Program-made: the position numbers and the translations under genes
The notes under the pieces: model-generated
The model's database searches: none
Told to the model about the DNA's origin: nothing
The model's input: only the letters and a program-made list of their open reading frames with translations
NCBI GenBank assembly: GCA_022496185.1
Contig: WTXG01000528.1
Coordinates: forward strand, 1-15,300
DNA: 15,300 nucleotides
Direction of reading: 5' to 3'
Origin: Multifurca ochricompacta
Taxonomy: Eukaryota; Basidiomycota; Agaricomycetes; Russulales; Russulaceae
In this document: positions 1 to 8,332 of the stretch, one piece after another
Layout: the number at the start of each line of letters is the position of its first letter
Numbering within the stretch: the first letter of the stretch is position 1

Positions 1-403
1 GTTGAAGGTGGTATCTAAACCAATGTCAGGAAAGCAATGTGGTAGTCTCAAAGTGAGCAGCGACCTTTAAATTAGGGTTAGAAAGATCAGCATAAAATGC
101 GACAGAATAGACCTTGATTTTCAAGAAAGACACGACGCGCACGCCGACACCGATAAGCGTGAATTCCGGCAGAGCGCCTTTCGATGGTATTTGCAGGATA
201 GTGGGGAATTCAATGGACGTAGCCGGGTCAACTGAAAAGGATTGGTCAAGAAAAATATTGTTAGAGAATAGATGCACCGCACCTACTGTGGTCTCGAGGG
301 TGTTGGAATCAAGGTGCACAAAGCTCACTGCTGTGGTTGATGCAAAGGAAGCTGCGCGCAACACGAGGGGGTGTTATCCGCGATGGCCGTGAAATGACTG
401 CAT
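1..403 (-). CDS. Chalcone isomerase-like domain protein (AIM18/AIM46-like), 5' part, cut by window edge
   Basis: The minus strand reads a segment typical of fungal chalcone-isomerase-like proteins (the yeast AIM18/AIM46 group, mitochondrial, no proven flavonoid chemistry): SIEFPTILQIPS, then LPEFTLIGVGVRVVSFLKIK, then VYSVAFYADLSNPNLK. The exon ends at 65. A 50-nt intron fits at 15-64 (GTCGCT...TTTAG with a CTGAC branch site), and coding resumes at 14-1 and leaves the window. The start is unclear. An ATG at 401-403 is in frame, but a TAA at 374-376 interrupts it nine codons later, and no other in-frame ATG lies between that stop and the conserved block. Either a short 5' intron is missed, or one base is wrong, or the copy is damaged. 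The N-terminal stretch is rich in A/S/T and could belong to a mitochondrial targeting region. Family assignment is good; start and integrity are uncertain. Confidence 0.8.
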
Positions 404-435
404 TTGAATGATAAAAGAAATTAAGACTATTATAA

Positions 436-467
436 TTGAATTTGAATTTGAATTGAATTGAATTGAA
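436..467. repeat. TTGAA pentamer microsatellite
   Basis: Six TTGAA units occur in a row, the first two separated from the next unit by an extra T. It lies just upstream of the minus-strand gene that starts near 403. Confidence 0.85.
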
Positions 468-680
468 TGATCTGAGACTTACGCGTCTTCCCTTCTCCTT
501 TCTTTCCTCGCTGTGTCAACCAACATTGCCACGGTCAGTGAATTTATTTATTTTTTATTTAATGATCGGATCAAATTTTAAAATAAATAAACGTCATCAA
601 ATCCTTCCCACAATTAATACAGTTCGACCAAACCGTTTTCAAGTCTCTTTCAGTCCAAGTAAAAAAATAATCTAAATATT

Positions 681-695
681 ATCTTATCTTATCTT
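681..695. repeat. ATCTT pentamer array (3 units)
   Basis: Three perfect ATCTT units, preceded by a similar ATT/ATC stretch, in the AT-rich intergenic DNA. Confidence 0.7.
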
Positions 696-877
696 AATAG
701 GTCTCATCTTTGCGGTTATGACGTCAATTTAACCTATCCACAACGGTCACCTTTACCGCCCTAAGTTCGGATCTTGTTCTTAAGGTACAATTTCAGTTCG
801 AACCATTAAACCGAACCGTTGCAACAACTCAAAAATGAAAAAGAAAGTGTGAATGAAGAATTTGATGCTTGATGATG

Positions 878-930
878 ATGACCTGACCTGACACTGACCT
901 GACCTGACCTGGTCTGACCTAACCTGACCT
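878..930. repeat. Degenerate TGACC/CTGAC pentamer array
   Basis: About nine CTGACC-like units follow one another with period 5 and a few interruptions (ACACTGACC, GGTCTGACC, TAACCTGACC). It is not the TTAGGG telomere unit. It makes a shadow reading frame on the minus strand, which I reject as a gene. Confidence 0.8.
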
Positions 931-1011
931 TGTCTGATACACTCACTGCACACTGAGACACAACTCGTCGCCAATCTGTCGTCCACCCGTAACCTCGAGG
1001 CCCTTGGGGTT

Positions 1012-1029
1012 GGGAAAGGAAAGGAAAGG
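1012..1029. repeat. GGAAA pentamer array (3 units)
   Basis: Three GGAAA units in a purine-rich run in intergenic DNA. Confidence 0.65.
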
Positions 1030-1573
1030 TGTAACTGTATCTTTTTTTTTAATCCACTCTCTCACCCGAACTTATTTTCCCCTTGGGGTTTTTTCACTCA
1101 TTGTAATTAACTTCAACACTCCACCTGTGTTCTCTCTAGTAGCTATTATGTCCCTGTAGTAGCCATGCGATTTGGGCAAGGCCCTGAAGTGCGAATAGGT
1201 CGATTTCAAAAAAAAAGAGGAAAAGTGTAAGACTTTCCTTAGCTTTTCCCTTCTGACCCTCCTCCAAATATATCAAGACACTTCTCACTCTGTTATGCCT
1301 CTAGTCCGACCGAGCATTGGAGCATTTTAGGTAGTAGCATATTGCATATCAATCATTCTCTCAAATTTTGTACGTCTCCAAAACAGTTAGTACCTGGGCC
1401 GCGTCGAGACTTTCCGGCCGCTTTGCTTCATTGCAAGCAGGAACGCGTAGCACTTGATTCGTTAACCTCCCTTATTACTCTACCAAAACATCATAACATC
1501 CACATAACAATCACTTATCAGCTAGCACCCCAACCAGACCCAATCCCCCTCCACCTCAGCCCTCACCGCGAAC

Positions 1574-2667
1574 TCAAACTAGGTTGTCTATCTCGAGCAT
1601 GATCATCACCTTGAAACGACCAGAGCCGCTCTGTCTCATCCGAACCCTATCCACACGCGATTCAGGGTTTTGAAGATACCGACGAGCAAGACGTTTCAAC
1701 TCATCCTCTGCAATCATTTCGGATGAGACTGGGTTAGAATTGGGAATCTCTCGAGAGGGACCAGCTACGTTCGGTGGAGGAGGTACCCAACCGACCACGC
1801 TGTCATTCGGAATCATCTGTGGTTTGGATTGGATACTCAGTTATCCACACTATGTGAAGAGATAAAAAGGGAGGTACATACAGGACCCAACGGAACATTG
1901 TATCCCACTTGAGATGGGCCAGGAGCGACAGGGAAGTGTTGGACAGTCCCGAAAGGAGGGTAACCGGCACAATGGTTCCCTTGATATGTGTACGGTTCCA
2001 TAGGACCCTTTGAATAGAAAGAGATCATCAATGAAAGTGGCCCGATGGTGTACAGAGATTAACGACCACTGACCGTGACTGGAGGTGGTGGGCCATTATA
2101 CACCCCCGCATTGGCGGTGTAATGGGCCAGAGAAGATGGGTAATTGAGATAGTTCACAGACGGGTAGGGGCCATCTAGTGATCGTTCATCTGACCTGAAT
2201 GTATGGTCGGGAGGCAGGACCTGTGGAATGACGGTCAAGATATTGTGTTAAAAAAAAAAGAAATTAAACGAAAAAAGAAAAATAAGAAAAAATAAGAAAA
2301 AATAAGAAAAAATAAGAAAAAAAATAAGAAAAAAATAGAAAAAAAAATAGAAAAAAATAGAAAAAAAAGTAGAAAAAAAAAATAGAAAAAAAATAGAAAA
2401 AAGAAAAATAAGAAAAAAGAAAAGAAAAAAAATAGAAAAAAAATAGAAAAAAAATAGAAAAAAAAAGAAAAAAAAGAAAAAAAAAAGAAAAAAAATAGAA
2501 AAAAAATAGAAAAAAAGAAAAGAAAAAAAAAAAATAGAAAAAAAATAGAAAAAAAATAGAAAAAAATAGAAAAAAATAGAAAAAAAAGACCAGATATTGT
2601 GTGAGGGGGGCTGACTGACCGGAACATGTTGGGAAGGCAGGGCTACGGCTGAGGACTCGTTGGCCAT
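1574..2667 (-). CDS. Unknown Pro/Tyr-rich protein, 187 aa, four exons
   Basis: I do not recognise this protein. The structure is well supported: exons 2620-2667, 2074-2220, 1882-2007 and 1574-1816 join in phase 0 with canonical GT...AG introns of 399, 66 and 65 nt, giving 187 residues. The start is the ATG at 2665-2667 (MANESSAVAL); the frame further upstream begins only with TTG. The first two thirds is rich in Pro, Tyr, Asn and Gly (GPYPSVNYLNYPSS, YNGPPPPVT, MEPYTYQGNH) and probably disordered. The last 45 residues are charged and may fold: ELKRLARRYLQNPESRVDRV, then SGRFKVMIMLEIDNLV. No signal peptide or membrane span is visible. A Tyr/Pro-rich tail with a small charged C-terminal domain could suit a regulator, but that is a guess. 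It is the only complete gene here that needs no frame correction. The first intron is unusual and is described separately. Confidence 0.8.
2221..2619 (-). other. Expanded intron 1 (399 nt) of the 187-aa gene
   Basis: The donor is CCG|GTCAGT at 2619 and the acceptor TTCCACAG ends at 2221, with a CTTGAC branch-like site just upstream. The other two introns of the gene are 65-66 nt. Nearly all the extra length is the A-rich tract at 2249-2589. The transcript of 2270-2589 contains no G at all, so it has no internal GT or AG that could act as a splice site and no stop codon beginning with TAG or TGA. Confidence 0.8.
2249..2602 (+). mobile_element. A-rich insert with 11-bp flanking direct repeat; candidate remnant of a retroposed poly(A) tail
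   Basis: The sequence AGATATTGTGT occurs at 2238-2248 and again, identical, at 2592-2602. Between them lies an A-rich tract built of units such as AAAAATAAG (left part) and AAAAAATAG (right part). Removing the tract plus one repeat copy (354 nt) leaves a 45-nt intron with intact donor, branch-like site and acceptor, close to the size of other introns here. Target-site duplications with a terminal A tail are the mark of target-primed reverse transcription, so a strongly 5'-truncated LINE/SINE tail that later expanded as a microsatellite is a reasonable reading. No element body is visible, so simple microsatellite growth cannot be excluded. Confidence 0.5.
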
Positions 2668-3044
2668 TTCGGATCGCGATAATTTCAATGGAAAGTGATC
2701 TTTGAAGAGAAAGGAGAAAGAGAGGAATGAAATGCCATCTTATAGAAAGAAAGTAGGGGAGAGCAACACAGGCGGTGTTGACCCGGTGCGTGTGCGTGTC
2801 GGTAAGAGAGAAGAGCGACGCCGCCCGGGTACTGGGCTCTCCGCGCGAAGCGAAAGAAAAATATCAATACTACTTCGGAGATCGCACTGGCACTCACTCG
2901 GCTCCCCGCGGCCGAAAAAGTGTATGGATACAGTGATACATACACGATACACCATTTAAATACTAAGTCACTTCAAGTTGACGAGCGCCAGCAGAATGCT
3001 CAAATGAAACCATATAATTTGAAATTGAATATGCTAATGCCTAA
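2668..3044. promoter_or_regulatory. Gap with the promoter of the 187-aa gene and the 3' end of the NTPase gene
   Basis: This 377-nt gap separates two minus-strand genes. It has a purine-rich stretch next to the start codon (2700-2760), a GTGCGTGTGCGTGT run near 2787, and a GATACA-rich stretch at about 2925-2952. I could not identify a TATA box or a clear polyadenylation signal. Confidence 0.4.
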
Positions 3045-6000
3045 CTACAACCTCTCTTCTCCCCAAATCAAATCCCTTCGCTCACTCGAGATCCCCCACA
3101 TTGCTGGTCCGCGCCATTCCTGTCGCATAGCCTCTTCAGCCAACAGCTGCAAAGCCATATCCAACTTCGGTAACTTCTGCATGAACGGGAACGCCGCGAT
3201 ATCCAGCCCGGGCGCATATATTCGTAGACACCCCTGCTCATACCGTGACATAAACCCACCAGCGCTGCCGCCTCCCGTGTCGCCGTTTCCGTTTCCGTCC
3301 CCGTCCGTACTAAAATCAAACGCGATCGCGACGTGAGGCGGGGGACTTTGTAGAGCGAGACGTGGGTCCGTCGGGTCGATCATCTCGGCGTCGCGGATGC
3401 CGGGTCCATCGTTGAGCTCGAGCTCACAGAGACGCACGGACACGAGCCCATTCGAGAAGGCATTGCTTCGCTCAAAATAAATGGGGAACACCTGAGTGAC
3501 GCTACCCTGCCTCTCGGAGAACTGTACAGCGCTCGTGCGGCAGTAAAGTCTGCGATTCCACTCATCTGTCCTGCGAAGTGGATGTATTTTGGTCAGTCAG
3601 TTATAGAGCGGGTTGGCTATACTATACTTACGGAACCGAGTCGTCAGTGTGCCTCTTTTGTGCGCGATTCTCTGTCACTTTTATCCAATGCGAAAAGTTG
3701 ACCTGGGCATCAGAAAAATCACGTGCCAGTGCATCACGCTGGGTGACGTCATTGGGCCAGAAGCGCTGGCCAAACAGATTGGCGAGCAGCAAGAGAAGAG
3801 GAACTTCTCGACAATAAGCCAGCTGCGTTTCTCGCTCGTAAAGTTTACGCGGGGTAAGGCAAGGAATGAAGTCCGGTGTCCCTATAAGAGGAGTGTTAGT
3901 ACGGTAATGAGTTCAACGTCTGACTATAATACGACGCACCAGGATCAATTTCCATTGGAATGGTGTAACGGCCTTGTTCCATTCGCGACATACCCAATCC
4001 CTTTACCGGAGGTGGAAAATAGGTTTCGCGAATAATGAGGTCCTTACAGGACAACAGAAGGACTCGGCTTATTAGTTCACCATCTTTGCACTTGTCCACA
4101 ATGCCTTCGCGCATCATACTGGCGAGCATCCTCAGAGCCGGAACAAGCTTAACTGTATACAATAACTCCCCCCGTTGACGCTCTTCCGGGGTCGAGTCGT
4201 GGCAGCGCATGGCTAGTAGACCAGCAGCAACATGCGAGAGGAAAGGCTCGGATGGGTAGCCAGTCCTTCGCCACAGCCGGTCGCCGGAGACAGAGTGCAG
4301 GTAGCGCATGTGGTACACAATCCCAGTATCCAACGAGGGAAGTGAATACGGACGCCCGGGCAAGACATCCAGGGCAAGGCGCTGGGAGAGAACGGCGAGC
4401 ACACGATCCGGCTCGTTCCAGGGTCAAAAGTTCGGGAACCACATAACCTATCCTCGGCAAGGACTTCAAGAGCCGTTACCGTCGTGTTCTCGACTAGGGC
4501 ACCCCAACTTGTTCAAAAACAAAAATGAGTCATAGGAACACAAACGATTCCAACGACCTACATTGGTCTACCAAACCGGCAGAGGTGGTCAGCAGCTGCT
4601 AGCAAATCGCCATCTAAAGGACGCTGTGTATCTAGGGCGGGGGCGAACTGGTCCCATCCAAAGTTCGAGAACGGAGGAAAAATCCTTTCTCCGGCTTGAA
4701 TAACGCGGGAAGTTGACTCTGAAAAGTTTCGTCGTGTCGAGATCGCCTGGGAGTTTGGATAGAGCTTACCAAATGCCATTTCAGTGTAGTCTCCAACAGT
4801 TGGAAGTGTAGAAGAAAAGATCACCCAGATGGGAACTTGGTGAAAACGACACGAGTAGGCGCTGATCACTTTACACAAGACGTCTGATAGTTTGAATGGA
4901 TGGGTCCCGGAATGAAGGCAATCTGCTTGGTCTAGCGCGATGACGAGGACAGGCTCATCTCCCTTAAAAACCTGTGAGAAAGCGGTAACCAAGCTCGAGA
5001 GGGGGTCAAGGAGGGCGTCAATTTCATTTGTGGTCGTACAAAGCTTGAAACATGTGAATAACAACTTGGCGAAGGGCAATTAGGACCTGGCTCACATGGT
5101 CGAAATAGCGTGACATGTTCTCGAAGAACGCCTTCCGGCTGGCAACATTACATTCCTCTAAAAGCATACTTTCTGCCCATAGGTTAATGGCTTGATGACG
5201 GTCTGTGCACTCGCTAAGCCAATCTTTAAGAGCCAAAAATATGGAACCGAAGAATGCGCGTGCGCGTGCGGTGTATTCAGCCTCGGTCTCCTCTGCTCCA
5301 TCGACGAGGAGTTCGGCAGGTATGCTGTCACGAGGGGGATAGGTGTCTTCCTTGGCATCTCGACCGTGGAGGTTGACATATAATAAAAACAATCCCATTT
5401 TACCCAGCTATGGACAATAAGTGAGCTACTTGCAAGGTGAGATGACAAAGCTACAGACCTCGTGAAGCATTCTGCTTTTGCCACACCCTGATGTTTGTAC
5501 AACGGAGATAAGCTTTCCAAAATATCCTTTTCCAATAGTAAATTTATCCTCCGCGTTCCGCTTCCCAGAAAAGCGACGAGCACAATCAAAGAGATAATGC
5601 TTGAATTGTTGTGCATAGTCTCCGTGATAGGGTGTCTTGTGGAATGCGTCTTGCATTCTTTTCAATTCTGGGTATCTGAGTCACATACGTGATACTATGT
5701 ATAACTTATAGACACTTACTGAATGACCCAGAATCCTGATCTTCGACTGGGGCATCTTGAACGACCCCTGACGGGGCATTTATCATCATGGCCCTGAGTT
5801 CCTCTAAGAGGTACTTTGCAAGGAGTGATATTAAGGCGGCTGTGCATGATGCTCACTTTCAAGGTGATGAACGTAGTCCCCTGTTTCTAAAGCCATTTCG
5901 AATCTCTCGATAAATTCTGGGGTGACATAGACGCCAGCGCGTCGCCTGTTAAAAGAGCGATCGAAGAGAGAAACATCGAGAGATGAAATGACTGCAAGGA

Positions 6001-6088
6001 ATAACGCTGGTTGGACTCTCCAATGATCTGGTGCTTGATTAAACAGGCTTGGATTCTCTTGTTCAAGTCTGGGGGGAACATCATGCAT
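3045..6088 (-). CDS. P-loop NTPase-like protein of an Agaricomycete-expanded (crinkler-like) family, six exons, about 925 aa, frame broken
   Basis: Exons (minus): 6088-5719, 5675-5459, 5407-4562, 4507-3940, 3881-3632, 3570-3045; introns are 43-61 nt with GT...AG ends. A Walker A motif (VVQTSGCGKSRM, near residue 175) and a Walker B-like strand (PVLVIALDQADCL) point to an NTP-binding module. A conserved GRPIWGAL stretch and a C-terminal block (NFSHWIKV, TSAVQF, GCLRIYAPGLD, FPFM) match, from memory, a large family of Rhizoctonia/Agaricomycete hypothetical proteins, some annotated as crinkler (CRN). No secretion signal is visible at the ATG used (6086-6088). Frame problems: a one-base shift near 5836-5845, a missing G at the donor 5719, a +1-type shift between 5060 and 5086, and a one-base shift near 4409-4413. 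These may be assembly errors or decay. NTP binding is well supported; an effector role is speculation. Confidence 0.7.
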
Positions 6089-6213
6089 GTATTAATATTA
6101 AGTAGGCCTCGGCCTCGGTGCCGGTGCCTCACATCATCCCCATTCCCATAACCGGACCGATTCCCAAATCTCAATTGCTGACGCAGCGCACCTTTCTTTG
6201 CTCCCGCTCACTC
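6089..6213. promoter_or_regulatory. Short bidirectional promoter region
   Basis: Only 125 nt separates the start of the minus-strand NTPase gene (6088) from the start of the plus-strand MPP-alpha gene (6214). It contains CCTCGGCCTCGG and GTGCCGGTGCC repeats near 6107-6127 and a pyrimidine-rich stretch before the MPP-alpha ATG. The two genes must share or interleave control elements if both starts are right. Confidence 0.55.
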
Positions 6214-7910
6214 ATGAAAAAAGTCACTTTTGGTAGAGGTAGAGCTGCTTTACGACGCTATCCTCGACTACGCCATGCTTCTACCGTACCATCAATACCT
6301 CTGTCCAGGTGACAACGCTCCCAATAAGTTACGTGTCGCAACGGAGAATACACCAGGCCATTTCTCCTCCGTTGGGCTCTATGTAGATGCAGGTGCACGG
6401 TATGAGACACTGTCCAATTCGGGCGTGAGTCATTTTCTGGACAGGATGGCTTTCAAGGTGCGTCAATGTTGTTAAAAAACGATGACAGGATAACAAACAA
6501 ACAATAGAGTACCCGGTCTATGTCAACACGGACATGGCCACTGCCATGAGCGGTCTCGGGGCCAGATAATGTGCTCTTCATCCCGAGAGACGATTATGTA
6601 TCAATCCTCCCAGTTCCATAGGGCAACTCCATTAGCCCTTTCCCTCATCTCTGAGACCGTACAAAACGCGTCATTCCTTCCAGAGGAATTAGACGCTCAA
6701 CGCGCTGCCGCTGAGTACGAGATCCGTGAGCTCAAGGCAAAGCCGGAAGTGATCCTACCTGAGATCCTACATCACGTTGCCTATGACGGCAAAGGGCTAG
6801 GCAACCCCCTTCTCTGCCCTGAGGACCGCATTGACCTTATCGACGCTTCGCTCATGCGCGACTTCATGAAGCAGTTGTATCGTCCTGACCGCATGGTCAT
6901 TGCAGGTGCTGGTATAGCACACGAGGAGCTTGTCGAACTAGCATACAAACACTTCTCTTCGCTAAAACATACACCCTTAGTGGACGAGCCAGCATCCTGG
7001 CTGTCATCCACCCGCGCAACTCCTTCCGTCCCACCCAATCTTCTACATGCCCAACCCCAAACTATGCTTAAATCACTTACTAGGGCAGCATCCTCTTACT
7101 TGTACCCAAATTCCTCCAACCCCGCCTCATTGACAAGTGGGTCTACGTACACCGGCGGTTACCATTTCATTCATGACCCGGATTCTGAGTTCAATCACAT
7201 ATATATTGCCTTCGAAGGAGTTGGCATTCACGATGATGACATTTATGAACTCGCCACCATGCAGGTACTTCTGGGTGGAGGTGGCTCTTTCTCCGCAGGT
7301 ACGCTTCCCTTATATTTTGAATCTTTCTCTTCCTGATGAAGCCAACCTATAGGTGGCCCTGGCAAGGGCATGTATTCAAGGTTGTACACCCATATCTTGA
7401 ATCACCAAGCGGCAGTAGACCATTGTGCTTCTTTCCATCACATATACAATGACTCATCGCTTTTCGGCTTGTTTGCGTCATTCGCGCCATCGGCACGAAC
7501 CGCGGTTCTTCCGCACCTTATACACCAGCTCGCATTACTGCTGTACCGGGCTGTGCCTGCAGATGAGCTTAGCCGAGCGAAGAATCAGCTCAAGAGCAGC
7601 CTCGCAATGGCCCTTGAGAGCCGCGCTGTTGAGGTTGAGGACTTAGGTCGTCAGGTAAGCATGCGCATGCTCAAGAATCCCCGCAAAGGACTGACACCGC
7701 TTTGTCTAGCTCTTGGTACACAACCGCAAAATCCCTATATCAGAGATGGCGGATAAAATCGACGCCGTGACGGCCGAATCGTTGCAGCGCGTTGCGCTGC
7801 GGATCTTTGGGTCTCAGTCGGGTGGCAAGCCTACCGTCCTTGCTATGGGCAGCCATGATTTAGGTGATTGGCAATCGCAGTTCCGAAAGTACGACGTAGG
7901 GACTATATGA
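6214..7910 (+). CDS. MAS2: Mitochondrial processing peptidase alpha subunit (M16 family)
   Basis: MPP-alpha works with MPP-beta in the mitochondrial matrix to cut targeting presequences; alpha recognises the substrate. Exons: 6214-6457, 6508-7298, 7353-7654, 7710-7910 (introns 50-55 nt), about 512 residues, normal for the family. The start [20 protein letters not shown] is Arg-rich and acid-free, like a mitochondrial presequence. Family blocks: [68 protein letters not shown], and the glycine-rich loop [20 protein letters not shown] that crosses the second intron. The zinc motif HXXEH of the beta subunit is degenerate here (HFLDR), which marks alpha. The C-terminal exon ([32 protein letters not shown]) also fits. 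The frame needs one missing base near 6290-6300, near 6317-6325, near 6523-6527 and in the G run 6558-6561. Confidence 0.95.
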
Positions 7911-8057
7911 TGTGACATTTTCTGCCACTTCCCCTGTCCTCAACTGTCGCAGCTGTTAAAATTTTTTGAAAACTCTACATTAATATTTTGTTATCACCCC
8001 TATTCTATGCACAGAGAAGTCATGATCATGAGGGGTCATGCATGACTTCCAACCTCC

Positions 8058-8130
8058 GCGTAACCTTTAAGGGATATATGATGATGACTTCTTTGGGCAT
8101 CTGCGTTAACCTTTAAAGGATATATGATGA
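8058..8130 (+). repeat. Two copies of a 26-28 bp direct repeat
   Basis: Copy 1 at 8058-8083 and copy 2 at 8103-8130 share the pattern GCG-T(T)AACCTTTAA-(A/G)GGATATATGATGA, start to start 45 bp. Copy 1 lacks one T and has one A-to-G difference. The repeat lies 200-275 nt upstream of the coiled-coil gene, so it could be a duplicated regulatory element or part of the MPP-alpha 3' end. Confidence 0.8.
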
Positions 8131-8244
8131 ACATCCCAGCGTGGAGTCCGCACGGACGTGGTGTGATGAGACTGGAGGCTGGTCTAATCACGCTCGACGG
8201 TCACGTGGTACGAACGCGCCGCCACGCACCCAGTTCGTGTCAAG

Positions 8245-8271
8245 CCCATTGGAGACACTAGACCATATATA
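8245..8271 (+). promoter_or_regulatory. CCAAT (inverted) and TATA-like core promoter
   Basis: CCCATTGG (inverted CCAAT box) lies at about 8246-8253, and CATATATAC at 8263-8271 ends 61 nt before the ATG at 8333. Spacing suits a fungal RNA polymerase II promoter. Confidence 0.5.
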
Positions 8272-8332
8272 CCCTCAGCCACCAGCCCCTTATCTTGTCA
8301 ACCCTTGACCTGATCCCATCTATACCCCAACA

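Larger units (their letters stand above)
404..1573. other. Non-coding interval between two minus-strand genes
   Basis: I see no conserved protein in either strand here. The interval should hold the promoter of the chalcone-isomerase-like gene (right of 403) and the 3' end of the gene ending at 1574. It contains four short pentamer arrays (listed separately) and two copies of CCTTGGGGTT near 1002 and 1081. The open frame at 1342-1602 (+) has an ordinary low-complexity composition and overlaps the 3' end of the opposite gene, so I do not call it. Confidence 0.6.
7911..8332. other. Intergenic gap: 3' end of MPP-alpha and promoter of the coiled-coil gene
   Basis: I see no gene here. It holds a direct repeat (8058-8130) and, near 8021-8046, a cluster of TCATGA-type palindromic words. 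The right part carries CCAAT- and TATA-like elements for the next gene. Confidence 0.55.

Noticed and set aside
878..930. Possible telomere-like repeat
   Set aside because: The unit is TGACC/CTGAC with period 5, not the TTAGGG hexamer, and it lies inside a gene-rich segment.
780..986. Minus-strand open frame with repeated SDQVR-like residues
   Set aside because: It is a reading of the TGACC pentamer array; no conservation or gene structure.
1342..1602. Plus-strand open frame of 86 codons
   Set aside because: It overlaps the 3' end of a well-supported minus-strand gene and shows no domain or coding-like composition.
2235..2688. Two long minus-strand open frames rich in Phe and Leu
   Set aside because: They are translations of the A-rich intron tract, whose transcript has no G and so almost no stops. 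The Phe-rich product is not a protein.
6118..6213. N-terminal extension of MPP-alpha starting at 6118
   Set aside because: The extra 32 residues are Pro/Ile-rich and lie in the divergent promoter; the ATG at 6214 begins an Arg-rich, acid-free presequence that fits the family better.
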